64,000 nucleotides of DNA from NCBI RefSeq assembly GCF_900110165.1, contig NZ_FOCQ01000010.1, positions 78,073 through 142,072 of the forward strand. Direction: 5' to 3'. Of this stretch, positions 35,543-43,806 are shown one piece after another. Positions within the stretch are counted from its first letter, which is position 1. Each line of letters starts with the position of its first letter. Source of the stretch: Lihuaxuella thermophila (GTDB lineage: Bacteria; Bacillota; Bacilli; Thermoactinomycetales; Thermoactinomycetaceae). The translations under genes and the position numbers were made by a program. Below the pieces are notes generated by a model. That model ran no database searches and was not told the DNA's origin. It was given only the letters and a program-made list of their open reading frames with translations.

Positions 35543-35998
35543 ATGGCTTCAGGTTGGTTTTCGATGTCTTTGCATGCTCTGGCCGTTTTAGCTCAATCCA
35601 AAGAAGGTTATACCAGTTGTTATATCGCGGGAAGCGTCAATACGAATGCCGTTTTTCTGAGAAGAGTATTAGCACGCCTGGTCAAAGCGGGAATTATTGA
35701 GACAAGAGAGGGACGGGACGGCGGATATCGACTGGCTAAACCGGCGAACCAGCTTACCCTTGCTGAAGTATACAAGGCGATGGAATTGGAAAATGCGCTG
35801 GCCCCCAGTCCTGCCGAACCGAATCCTGCTTGTCCCGTAGGAGCAGGAATTGCACTCGCTTTTGACGAAATTGCTATTGAAGTGGAGAAATCCATTATTC
35901 AGACATTAGAACAGTATACAGTCGAGCAAATTGCCGATCGGGCCATCCAATTTGCTCTGCAAAAAGAAGTTTCGGAAACTGGATGGCATGACAATTGA
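35543..35998 (+). CDS. Rrf2-family transcriptional regulator (YwnA-like)
   Basis: A 151-residue Rrf2 winged-helix repressor. It shows SMSLHALAVLAQ, the HTH with VNTNAVFLRRVLARLVKAGII, and the wing REGRDGGYRLAKPANQLTLAEVY. Only one cysteine (ACPVGAG near 108) is present instead of the three that bind an iron-sulfur cluster in IscR/NsrR, so it is of the YwnA/thiol-type subgroup. I chose ATG 35543 because GGGAGTG lies six bases upstream; the open frame extends back without a ribosome site. It precedes the doxX gene, whose promoter carries two matching dyads, a likely target. Confidence 0.9.
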   Translation: MASGWFSMSLHALAVLAQSKEGYTSCYIAGSVNTNAVFLRRVLARLVKAGIIETREGRDGGYRLAKPANQLTLAEVYKAMELENALAPSPAEPNPACPVGAGIALAFDEIAIEVEKSIIQTLEQYTVEQIADRAIQFALQKEVSETGWHDN

Positions 35999-36051
35999 AA
36001 TGGCGAGCTTCCCGTTGATCTTACCTTTAAAATAATTGAATGTAAAAATGA

Positions 36052-36081
36052 TTGACTAACTGTAACTGAAATAGTTATAGT
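36052..36081 (+). promoter_or_regulatory. doxX promoter overlapped by operator dyad 1
   Basis: TTGACT (36052-36057), 18-base spacer, TATAGT (36076-36081). The dyad ACTGTAACT-N5-AGTTATAGT (36059-36081) covers the spacer and the -10 box, so a bound regulator would block the polymerase. Confidence 0.65.
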
Positions 36082-36149
36082 AAAGAGCAGAAGCGGTTGC
36101 AGGCTTGGATTTCTTCTGTTTTGTCATTCTGAACTGTTTTCTATGATTA

Positions 36150-36172
36150 ACTGTAACCAGATTAGTTTTAGT
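36150..36172. promoter_or_regulatory. Operator-like dyad 2 upstream of doxX
   Basis: ACTGTAACC-N5-AGTTTTAGT, same half-sites and same spacing as dyad 1, 70 bases downstream of the promoter and 18 bases before the start codon. Confidence 0.5.
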
Positions 36173-36190
36173 TTTGTGGAGGGGAGAACA

Positions 36191-36601
36191 TTGAGCAGAG
36201 TGGAAGCAGGTACGTTGCTGTTACGGCTTGTACTGGGAATCACCTTTTTCGTGCACGGCCTGTCCAAGTTCCAGACCGGACTTGGAAATGTTGCGGGATT
36301 CTTTGAGGGGATGGGCCTGCCGGGATTTCTTGCTTATATCGTTGCAATCATTGAATTGGTGGGCGGGATCGCGCTCATCATCGGGTTGGGCACAAGAATC
36401 TTCTCGCTGCTCCTGGCTCTGACTATGATCGGTGCCATCATTACCGTAAAAGGAGCTGCCGGTTTTATGGGAAACGGGAAGTCGGCAGGATATGAATTGG
36501 ATCTCGCACTGCTGGCCATATCCGTTTTCCTCGCGCTTTGCGGCAGCGGGATGTACGCGTTGGATTCCTTGTTTAAGAAAAAAGACGCACCAGAATCGTA
36601 A
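36191..36601 (+). CDS. DoxX family membrane protein
   Basis: A 136-residue protein with four hydrophobic helices of the DoxX/DoxD family. Family hallmarks are TLLLRLVLGITFFVHGLSKF at the N-terminus and YIVAIIELVGGIALIIGLGTR in the middle. Bacilli homologues (CatD and YfiD types) are linked to thiol or quinone stress and are controlled by thiol-sensing repressors. The TTG at 36191 is chosen because GGAGGGGAG lies just upstream. It is single, between its own promoter with twin dyads and a terminator, and the Rrf2-type regulator gene is directly upstream. Confidence 0.88.
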   Translation: MSRVEAGTLLLRLVLGITFFVHGLSKFQTGLGNVAGFFEGMGLPGFLAYIVAIIELVGGIALIIGLGTRIFSLLLALTMIGAIITVKGAAGFMGNGKSAGYELDLALLAISVFLALCGSGMYALDSLFKKKDAPES

Positions 36602-36621
36602 AAGCTTGACGATCTCAGGAC

Positions 36622-36658
36622 AGCTGCCGGACTTTTGACGGGTCCGGCAGCTTTTTTT
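36622..36658 (+). terminator. Terminator of doxX
   Basis: AGCTGCCGGAC pairs with GTCCGGCAGCT, 11 bp perfect, then seven T. Confidence 0.92.
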
Positions 36659-36854
36659 CAGGTTGCGGCAGAGCATACAGTCAAAATATGCTGTCAAATG
36701 AGAGGGATTATATTGAATATGAGCAGAAAAAATAGTAGTTTTTAAGTATGGTATCCTGTTGGTGGAGTTGGCGACTACATAACTGATTTTTAAAGTGACG
36801 ATTCAAGCGGTTGCTTGAACCGAATTCCATCATTTGTACAGAGGAGAAACTCGT

Positions 36855-37868
36855 ATGAAACGACGGATCGGCATTGGATTAATCGTAATCAGTCTGGCGT
36901 TTTGCGGTTTCGTGCCAAGCAGCGGTTTTGCGGCAAGTCAGTCGGAATTGAAGAAAATTCAACAGGACAAGCAAAAACAAAAAGAGGAAGCTGAGAAAGT
37001 CCTGGATCTTCTTGAAGAGAAAAAGAAAGAGATTGAGAAGATCGAAGAAAAAATGGGGCCGTTGGACGCGCAAATTGCGAAGTTGAATCAGGAGAAGCAA
37101 CAAAATGAAAAAGCGTTGAACGAGCAATTTAAGAGATTTAAAACGATCATAGAACGTGTTTATTTAAGCGGTGAAATGGAATACACGGTGAAGCTGCTGG
37201 AAGCGCGTTCGTTCAGCGAATTTTTGGCCCGGTTCGAAGTTGTTCGCCTCCTCGTGAAACGGGATGCATCCATTTTGCAAAGTTTTATGAAGACAAAAAA
37301 GAAATATGAAGACAACATCAAAGCACTGAACCAAAAGAAAGCCGAACTGGCTCCTCTCCTGGAAGAAGAAAAGAAAGCGGTAGAGGAATTGCAAAAAGCG
37401 TATGCGAAACATAAAAAAACGATTGAGGAGCTGGAAAAGAAAGAGCTGGGTGCGCTGGGTTTTGTGTCGTACGGAAACGGCATACTCGGGTTTCCGAGCA
37501 CACCCGGTTACGTTTCCTGGAACTTCGGGCAGGACCGGGGAAGCCACTTCCACGCCGGGATTGATATCCCACGGCCACCCGGGACTCCGATCTATGCCGC
37601 TGAAGACGGGACCGTAACGCTGATCAAATCTGATCCCGGAGGATATGGCTACTATATTGACATCAGTCACGGGAACGGCTTAACCACCCGGTATGCCCAT
37701 ATGTACAGGTATACGATTTCTGTCTATGAAGGACAGCGCGTTCGCAGAGGGCAACGGATCGCCGGTGTCGGCAACGCCGGCCGTTCGTATGGAGCGAGAG
37801 GCGGTTATCATTTGCACTTTGAAGTCCATAAAAACGGAAGGCCTGTGAATCCGAGACCTTATTTATAA
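36855..37868 (+). CDS. Secreted M23-family murein hydrolase (EnvC-like)
   Basis: A 337-residue exported protein. Signal peptide: KRRIGIGLIVISLAFCGFVP then SGFAAS cleavage. Residues about 28-200 form long Lys/Glu-rich coiled coils. The C-terminal LytM/M23 domain (about 215-337) keeps the zinc ligands HAGID and HLHFE, plus GYGYYIDISHGNGLTTRYAHM, so it should be an active endopeptidase cutting peptidoglycan cross-bridges, or a regulator of other hydrolases. GAGGAG lies eight bases before the ATG. It is monocistronic and ends at a hairpin shared with the convergent kinase gene. Confidence 0.92.
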   Translation: MKRRIGIGLIVISLAFCGFVPSSGFAASQSELKKIQQDKQKQKEEAEKVLDLLEEKKKEIEKIEEKMGPLDAQIAKLNQEKQQNEKALNEQFKRFKTIIERVYLSGEMEYTVKLLEARSFSEFLARFEVVRLLVKRDASILQSFMKTKKKYEDNIKALNQKKAELAPLLEEEKKAVEELQKAYAKHKKTIEELEKKELGALGFVSYGNGILGFPSTPGYVSWNFGQDRGSHFHAGIDIPRPPGTPIYAAEDGTVTLIKSDPGGYGYYIDISHGNGLTTRYAHMYRYTISVYEGQRVRRGQRIAGVGNAGRSYGARGGYHLHFEVHKNGRPVNPRPYL

Positions 37869-37877
37869 ACACTGCAG

Positions 37878-37906
37878 CCAAGGCTCTCTGAACCAGAGAG
37901 CCTTGG
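37878..37906. terminator. Hairpin between convergent genes
   Basis: CCAAGGCTCTC pairs with GAGAGCCTTGG, 11 bp perfect; only short T-rich tracts follow on either strand. Confidence 0.6.
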
Positions 37907-37910
37907 TCGT

Positions 37911-38867
37911 TTATGATGCGAGAACCGATTCGCCGCGCAGCAATTTTTCTTTCATCCGCCGCAGATGCCGGATCGTCTCTTCACTCGCTTTTTCCCTGTT
38001 CAGATGGGTCATCTGATGGAGATACGAGAAAAGCAGGCGGAACTCGAGAAAAAAGTCAATCTGCTCCTCCCATCCCTCTTCCAGTTGGTGTTCCAGCAGA
38101 TAGCCGGACATAAAGCTTTCCAGAAACATCGTTTTAAACCCTGCCCTGTCCTGCTGTTCGACCGAACTCAGCGCATGGTATAACGCGATCGCGATATCAT
38201 AGGTAAACCAGTGATACTTCACATCGGCAAAATCGAAGAGAATCATTTCCCCCCGGTAGCTGAGCAGAAAATTCCGATGGTGGAAATCATTATGTATCAG
38301 TCCGTACGAACGTTCGTTTTTGGGGAAAGTCTCGATCCTGGCCAGGCATGCGTTCAAGCGGTCCCTGATGGAACTCTCCGCGAAGGATAAATCCCGGTGA
38401 TAAATTTCCCCTTCATTCCATTCTTCAAATGGCGGAACGGACTGGTGCCGGTGAAATTTGCCGGATAAGGAATGCATCCTGCCCATCACTTGTCCCCAGC
38501 GGCGGAAAAGGGTCCGGTTCCATTCGGACGGATTTTCAGGGTTGACAAACTTTCCGGGGGCTTTCTGAAAAGAGATGATACAGCAGGGGACGGGAAGGCG
38601 GCGGATCTCCTCCACAGTTTTCCCATGCACAGAGAGGATTTGCCTGGGAATGCGGATTCCTTGTGTTCTTAAAAACGACACCCATTGCAATTCAGAATAA
38701 ATAAGGTTTCTATCTTTGACAGCGATCGGAATCAGCTTCAATACACAAGCTTCCCCGTCACGTTCGTATTCGTAGACATTTTCCCAGAAGCCACCGATTC
38801 GTTTCAGAGAACTTTCAGTTCCCCGGAATTTGCGGCAGGCTTCCTTTACGAGCTCTTCTTTCCACAT
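37911..38867 (-). CDS. Aminoglycoside-phosphotransferase/CotS-like kinase
   Basis: A 318-residue protein with the APH/choline-kinase fold. The catalytic loop is LIHNDFHHRNFLL (Brenner motif HxDxxxxN), and the metal-binding segment is ILFDFADVKYHWFTYDIA. The N-lobe has GGFWENVYEYERDGEACVLKL. Bacilli have many such proteins; those of the CotS/YutH group sit in the spore coat, which is one possible role. The true substrate is not visible. The ATG at 38867 is preferred because GAGGTGG lies eight bases upstream. It is downstream of the ROK repressor gene on the same strand, about 110 bases away. Confidence 0.82.
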   Translation of the reverse strand: MWKEELVKEACRKFRGTESSLKRIGGFWENVYEYERDGEACVLKLIPIAVKDRNLIYSELQWVSFLRTQGIRIPRQILSVHGKTVEEIRRLPVPCCIISFQKAPGKFVNPENPSEWNRTLFRRWGQVMGRMHSLSGKFHRHQSVPPFEEWNEGEIYHRDLSFAESSIRDRLNACLARIETFPKNERSYGLIHNDFHHRNFLLSYRGEMILFDFADVKYHWFTYDIAIALYHALSSVEQQDRAGFKTMFLESFMSGYLLEHQLEEGWEEQIDFFLEFRLLFSYLHQMTHLNREKASEETIRHLRRMKEKLLRGESVLAS

Positions 38868-38977
38868 GTCATTTTCCCACCTCTTGTTTATGGCCTCATC
38901 CTCATTATATATCAGGGAAAGGGGCAACAGCTTGTTGATTACACCGGGCGGGGAGGGGAGCCGGTTGATTCGCGGCG

Positions 38978-40186
38978 TCAAGTCAAGTGAAGAGTAAAAA
39001 TCTCTTCCAAAATCAACGCGGCGGCGCCTGCGATCGCGGAACGTTCTCCCAGAGCTGCGGGCACAATATTCAATTTATCGCGGAAAACGGGGATCACCCG
39101 AGTTTTAGCCACAGAAGCAGCGATTTCAACCATTTTCGGGTAAGCTTGGGGAAGGTTTCCTCCAATGATGACTTTCTGGGGATTGAAGGAGTTGATGATG
39201 CCGATCAGACCGATTCCAAGCAGGTAGGATGCCTCCTCAATCACCCGGACGGTCAGTTCATCTTGATGGGAGAGAGCTTTCATCACAGCAGTGATATTGA
39301 CTTGTTCGTTGGCAGGATATGAATGGGATTTGCCTCCGTTTAACAGCAGTTCTTTCTGGATGCGTTTGACAACTGCGATGCTGGAGGCCATGGCTTCCAG
39401 GCAGCCGTAGTTGCCGCAGTTGCACCGGGGGCCGTTGTGGTCGATGGTCACATGTCCGATTTCTCCTGCACCGAATTGATTCCCCTTATAAAGCACACCG
39501 TCGATGATAATCCCGCCGCCGATTCCGTCGCCAAGCAAAACATAGATGATATTGTCCACATCGCTGCCCACGCCGAACCATTTTTCACCCAAGGCTGATA
39601 AATTAGCGTTTTTTTCTACTTTTACCGGTATATTTAAGGCTTCTTGAAGGAGATGTTGAAGCGGAACAATCTCCCATTTGGGTAGGTTTGGCGGGAAGAG
39701 CACTTCCCCGGAGTGGGTGTTGATCGGTCCTGGGGCGGAAACGCCGATTCCTATTAATTTCGTATCGTCTATCTTCGCGTCGGCAACCATTTGCCTGACA
39801 CTTTCTGCAATGATTTTGATATAGGATGCCGGCTCTTTATCCGGCGGAGCCGGGATATGCCGTTGGGCAATCAATTCCGTATGGAAATTCACGAGTTCCA
39901 ACTTGATGTCCTCTGACGACAGATCAATGGCGATCACATACAAAGCGTCGGGATTCAAATCGTACAGGATCGGCTTGCGGCCGCCGCTTGATTTTCCCAC
40001 TCCTTGAACTCTCAAAATCCCGATCTCGTTCAGTTCATTAATCAGCTTGGATACAGCCATAAAGGTCAACTGTATTCCCTCTGCGATATCCGCTTTGCTC
40101 ACCGGCCCCTGTTTGCGTATAAAGTCCAGAATCCGGGTTTGGTTTAATTTTTTAAGCAGATGAAGATTTCCTCTCAGCTGTTGCAT
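38978..40186 (-). CDS. ROK-family transcriptional repressor (XylR/NagC type)
   Basis: A 402-residue regulator of sugar genes. The first 75 residues form a winged helix (KKLNQTRILDFIRKQGPVSKADIAEGI...). The rest is a ROK sugar-kinase-like domain: IAIDLSSEDIKLELV, GIGVSAPGPINTHSG, EKNANLSALGE, GIGGGIIIDG and the zinc motif CNCGNYGCLEA near 262. The kinase ATP loop is degenerate, as in repressors of this type, which bind sugar as inducer. It is divergent from the sugar ABC operon and most probably controls it through the 31-base palindrome at 40493-40523. Confidence 0.92.
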   Translation of the reverse strand: MQQLRGNLHLLKKLNQTRILDFIRKQGPVSKADIAEGIQLTFMAVSKLINELNEIGILRVQGVGKSSGGRKPILYDLNPDALYVIAIDLSSEDIKLELVNFHTELIAQRHIPAPPDKEPASYIKIIAESVRQMVADAKIDDTKLIGIGVSAPGPINTHSGEVLFPPNLPKWEIVPLQHLLQEALNIPVKVEKNANLSALGEKWFGVGSDVDNIIYVLLGDGIGGGIIIDGVLYKGNQFGAGEIGHVTIDHNGPRCNCGNYGCLEAMASSIAVVKRIQKELLLNGGKSHSYPANEQVNITAVMKALSHQDELTVRVIEEASYLLGIGLIGIINSFNPQKVIIGGNLPQAYPKMVEIAASVAKTRVIPVFRDKLNIVPAALGERSAIAGAAALILEEIFTLHLT

Positions 40187-40256
40187 AATGAAGACCCCTA
40201 TTTTTTCAGGAATGGCTGAAATGAGCCATGATTCCCAATCGTTATTCTTATGTATA

Positions 40257-40284
40257 ATCTTAATACTTAACAGATTTTAATCAA
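40257..40284 (-). promoter_or_regulatory. Possible promoter of the ROK repressor gene
   Basis: On the minus strand TTGATT (40279-40284), 16-base spacer, TAAGAT (40257-40262), 71 bases before the start codon. Confidence 0.5.
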
Positions 40285-40433
40285 AGTGGAAACGGAAAAA
40301 TGTTTATGACATTCACAGACCGGAGAGGAAACAGTTTCCTTTTCCCCGGCTTCACCATGAGTAAAGGGGAAATGGGTGAAAGGGACGGCTTGCCCGGCCA
40401 TACTGTGAACGATCAATCTATTAAAAATAGAAA

Positions 40434-40462
40434 TTGACCAAAGATATAATTCAGACTATAAT
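40434..40462 (+). promoter_or_regulatory. Promoter of the sugar ABC operon
   Basis: TTGACC (40434-40439), 17-base spacer, TATAAT (40457-40462), 109 bases before the first start codon. Confidence 0.75.
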
Positions 40463-40492
40463 CTAATTTAGGAATAAATAAAAACATGTTTA

Positions 40493-40523
40493 AACACTTA
40501 TTAAATAGAGTTTAATAAGTGTT
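40493..40523. promoter_or_regulatory. 31-base perfect palindrome, likely ROK repressor operator
   Basis: AACACTTATTAAA-TAGAG-TTTAATAAGTGTT: 13-base arms without mismatch around five bases, starting 30 bases after the -10 box, where a bound repressor would block elongation. The whole gap 40187-40570 is this divergent control region. Confidence 0.75.
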
Positions 40524-40570
40524 CGGAGAATGGCTTGGTTGGATCTTTTCATAAGGGGTGACTGCGGAAT

Positions 40571-41881
40571 ATGAAGAAAGCGCTTTCTTCTCTGGTGGCA
40601 ATCGTGTTGGTATTCATGATCTTTCTCACGGGTTGCGGGAATTTAATTGGTGCTTCAACGGAATCGGAGCAAAGAAAAGACGGCCGTGTGCAGATTGATT
40701 TTTGGTCGTTTTGGGGTTCGGAAACACGCCGGCCTGTGATCGAGAAGATTGTTGACGATTTCAACAAGTCCCAGGACAAGATTTTTGTAAAATATACGTT
40801 TATTCCGTTTGGTGATATCTGGACGAAAGAGTTGGCAGCAGTTGCAGCCGGCAATCCGCCGGACGTTGTCATTTCTGATCTGGGCAAGTTAAAACATCGG
40901 GCGCAAAAGAACCAGGTTGAAAACTTGGGCCCTTATGTCAAAAACGACCCATCCATTAAAGACCGCTTCCTGCCGCAAGCATGGGAAGCCGTCCTCTACA
41001 ACAACGAACCGTATGCGCTGCCGTTTAACCTGGACACATATATGCTCTTTTACAACAAAGATTTGTTCAAAGAAGCGGGGCTGGACCCGGACAAGCCGCC
41101 GAAAACTTGGGATGAGGCCTTGGAATACTCCCATAAATTGGACAAGAAAAACGGAAACAAATATGAGCGGATCGGCTTCTATCCCCTTTGGGACGCAGGC
41201 CCGGATATATGGATGGTCAATGCCGACGGTGAACCGTACTTCGACAAAAACGATAAATCAATGATTGCGGACCCGGAAAACGCAGAAGCGTTAAAGTGGA
41301 TCAAGAAATTTAACGAGAAATACGGTTTGAACACCATCGACGCTTTCAAAGGCGAATTTGGACAAAAACAGTCTGAACCGTTTATCTCGCAAAAAGTTGC
41401 CATGTATGTAAAGAATACGACTTTTTATACACAAATTCGCGATTACGGGAAGGGAATGAATTTTGGGGTGGCCCCGTTGCCGGAGCGCAAACCGGGCAGC
41501 GGCCATTACAGTTGGAGCAGCGGATTTGTGGCCGAAATTCCGAAAGGTTCCAAGCATGTGAAAGAAGCCTATGAATTTATCAAGTATCTGACCGATGTGG
41601 AGGCGCAAACCTACTGGGGCGCGAAACTCTTTGACAATGTAGCCAACAAGCATGCGAATGACAAGATTTTGGCACAGCTTTCCGGGGAGGCCAAAATGGT
41701 GTACCAGGCCGCTGTGGATAATTTGAAACTATCGGTGATGCAAAACATGCCGATCAAGGCCCCTGATTATGACAAGTTTATCAACCCGGAGCTGGATCAA
41801 GCCCTCCGTGGTTCCAAACCGCCGGAAAAAGCGCTCCAGGATGCGCAAGCAGCGGTGCTCAAGCAAATGGCCGGACAATAG
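40571..41881 (+). CDS. Sugar ABC transporter substrate-binding lipoprotein
   Basis: A 436-residue family 1 solute-binding protein (maltose/multiple-sugar type). The signal ends in the lipobox FLTGC, Cys 22. The mature part begins with VQIDFWSFWGSETRRP and has PPDVVISDLGKLK, the LPFNLDTYMLFYNKDLFKEAGL segment and PKTWDEALEYSHKL, all usual for this family. It captures a sugar or oligosaccharide outside the cell for the two permeases that follow. No ATPase gene is in the operon; a shared MsmX/MalK-type ATPase elsewhere is usual in Bacilli. It is the first gene after the repressor-controlled promoter. Confidence 0.93.
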   Translation: MKKALSSLVAIVLVFMIFLTGCGNLIGASTESEQRKDGRVQIDFWSFWGSETRRPVIEKIVDDFNKSQDKIFVKYTFIPFGDIWTKELAAVAAGNPPDVVISDLGKLKHRAQKNQVENLGPYVKNDPSIKDRFLPQAWEAVLYNNEPYALPFNLDTYMLFYNKDLFKEAGLDPDKPPKTWDEALEYSHKLDKKNGNKYERIGFYPLWDAGPDIWMVNADGEPYFDKNDKSMIADPENAEALKWIKKFNEKYGLNTIDAFKGEFGQKQSEPFISQKVAMYVKNTTFYTQIRDYGKGMNFGVAPLPERKPGSGHYSWSSGFVAEIPKGSKHVKEAYEFIKYLTDVEAQTYWGAKLFDNVANKHANDKILAQLSGEAKMVYQAAVDNLKLSVMQNMPIKAPDYDKFINPELDQALRGSKPPEKALQDAQAAVLKQMAGQ

Positions 41882-41891
41882 TAAGAGCGGT

Positions 41892-41927
41892 GAAGGGGAG
41901 TGGGCGACCTTGTTCACTCCCTTCGAT
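41892..41927 (+). other. Intercistronic hairpin between binding protein and permease genes
   Basis: GAAGGGGAGTG pairs with CACTCCCTTC around a 15-base loop, with no T-run. Such hairpins often keep the 5' part of the transcript, and so the binding protein, more abundant than the permeases. Confidence 0.6.
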
Positions 41928-41953
41928 TTACGATGATAAAGGAGATGGAGTTT

Positions 41954-42910
41954 ATGAAAACAATGGAGGCGATTATGACCCATGTAAAAAGCAAACCCAA
42001 GAAAAAGCTGTTATCGATGCGAAGGAAAGAGGAGCTCCAGGGCTACCTGTTTTTGTCACCCTGGCTGATCGGCTTCGTCTGTTTGACGGCCGGTCCGATG
42101 CTCTTCTCCCTGTATGGAAGTTTTACCAATTACGATGTGACCTCAAAAATGGATTTTATCGGCCTTGATAACTACATCCGCATGTTTACCAATGATGATT
42201 TGTTTTGGATCTCCCTCTGGAACACCATCTACTATGTCCTTTTCTCTGTGCCGCTGACAACGGTCGGCGCGATTGTGCTGGCGCTCTTGCTCAACCAGGG
42301 AGTGCCCGGCATGCGCCTCTACCGGACCATTTTTTACTTGCCCGCCGTGCTGTCCGGGGTGGGGGTATATCTCTTGTGGATGCAGCTTCTCGCTCCATCC
42401 ACAGGTTTGGTCAACCATTTTCTCGGCTTGTTCGGCATTGAGGGTCCTGCTTGGCTGACCGATCCCGCCTGGACCAAGAATGCGCTGATCTTCATGAAAA
42501 TGTGGAGTGTCGGGGGCAGCATGCTGTTGTATCTCGCCAGTCTGCAGGGAGTGCCGAAATCTCTTTATGAAGCAGCCGAAATCGATGGCGCCAATGCGAT
42601 TCAGCGCTTCTTCCATATTACCCTGCCGATGATCACTCCGGTGATCTTCTTCGACATCGTGACCAGTTTGATCTACGGCTTCCAGATCTTCCAGGAGGCT
42701 TATGTGATGTCCGACAACGGGGACGGCGGACCGGTGAATTCGCTCCTATTCTACAATCTGCATATGTGGAACAAGGCATTTGAAGTGTTTGACATGGGTT
42801 ATGCCATGGCCTTGTCCTGGGTTCTGTTTGTGGTCGTGCTCATCCTCACTTTAATCAACCTGAAACTGGCTCCGCGCTGGGTGCACTACGAAGGGGGCGA
42901 TGAATCATGA
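41954..42910 (+). CDS. Sugar ABC transporter permease (MalF/UgpA type)
   Basis: A 318-residue membrane protein with six hydrophobic helices. After a basic cytoplasmic start comes LQGYLFLSPWLIGFVCLTAGP, and the ATPase-contact EAA motif is seen as YEAAEIDGANAIQRFFHITLPMITP. Start: ATG 41954 has GGAG nine bases upstream; ATG 41975 with GGAGG is also possible. It forms the channel with the next protein and overlaps its gene by four bases (ATGA). Confidence 0.92.
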   Translation: MKTMEAIMTHVKSKPKKKLLSMRRKEELQGYLFLSPWLIGFVCLTAGPMLFSLYGSFTNYDVTSKMDFIGLDNYIRMFTNDDLFWISLWNTIYYVLFSVPLTTVGAIVLALLLNQGVPGMRLYRTIFYLPAVLSGVGVYLLWMQLLAPSTGLVNHFLGLFGIEGPAWLTDPAWTKNALIFMKMWSVGGSMLLYLASLQGVPKSLYEAAEIDGANAIQRFFHITLPMITPVIFFDIVTSLIYGFQIFQEAYVMSDNGDGGPVNSLLFYNLHMWNKAFEVFDMGYAMALSWVLFVVVLILTLINLKLAPRWVHYEGGDES

Positions 42911-43782
42911 GTTCATTCACACAACCGAAACACAGCTATTTCCAAAGTGTCCGCCTTCGAAAAAAATGGATGAACGTTCTTATTTCACTTCTCTTGATTG
43001 CAGGGAGCATCCTGATCCTGACCCCTGTCTGGTGGATGATCTCCACTTCCCTGAAATCGATGCAGGAAATTACCCGATTTCCGCCGACGATCATTCCGGA
43101 GGAATTCCATTTTGAGAACTACATCAATACATGGAAATCTGCACCTTTTACCCTTTATACGCTGAATACGTTGTTTATCACGACATTTGCCGTCATCGGC
43201 AGCGTGTTGTCCAACTCGCTGATTGCCTACGGTTTTGCCAAGATTCGATTTCGCGGTAAGAAGGTTCTGTTTGCCGTCGTTTTGTCTACGATGATGATTC
43301 CGGGATTTGTCACCTTGATTCCGCAATATGTTTTGTTCTCCAAGTTAGGATGGCTGAATACAGCTCTTCCGTTGATTGTTCCTCCTTTTTTTGGATCGGC
43401 CTTCTATATCTTTTTGCTGCGCCAGTTTTTTATGGGCATCCCCCATGAAATGATCGAAGCGGCAAAAATCGACGGAGCGAGCCATTTTACCATTTGGAGG
43501 AGGATCGCCGTGCCGTTGGCCAAGCCTGCCATCGCCACCGTTGCGATCTTTGCCTTTAACAGTGCCTGGAATGATTTTCAGGGTCCGCTGCTCTATTTGA
43601 ATGATGAAGTTTTGTACACCTTGCAGATCGGGCTGCAAATTTTTAAAGGAGAAGCAGCGACCCAATGGAACTACTTGATGGCCGGGTCCTTGCTCGTCCT
43701 CTTGCCGGTGATCATTCTGTTCTTTATTTTCCAGCGCTATTTTATTGAAGGGGCAAACATTACCGCCGGCATCAAAGGCTAA
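42907..43782 (+). CDS. Sugar ABC transporter permease (MalG/UgpE type)
   Basis: A 291-residue membrane protein with six helices. It has the usual ILTPVWWMISTSLKS at the start, FAKIRFRGKKVLF in a loop and the EAA motif EMIEAAKIDGASHFTIWRRIAVPLAKP. Its start overlaps the stop of the partner permease gene, suggesting balanced production. The substrate is not visible from sequence; enzymes encoded downstream point to alpha-linked glucosides or mannosides. Confidence 0.92.
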   Translation: MSSFTQPKHSYFQSVRLRKKWMNVLISLLLIAGSILILTPVWWMISTSLKSMQEITRFPPTIIPEEFHFENYINTWKSAPFTLYTLNTLFITTFAVIGSVLSNSLIAYGFAKIRFRGKKVLFAVVLSTMMIPGFVTLIPQYVLFSKLGWLNTALPLIVPPFFGSAFYIFLLRQFFMGIPHEMIEAAKIDGASHFTIWRRIAVPLAKPAIATVAIFAFNSAWNDFQGPLLYLNDEVLYTLQIGLQIFKGEAATQWNYLMAGSLLVLLPVIILFFIFQRYFIEGANITAGIKG

Positions 43783-43806
43783 GTTATTGGGTGGAGGAAT
43801 GGACGG

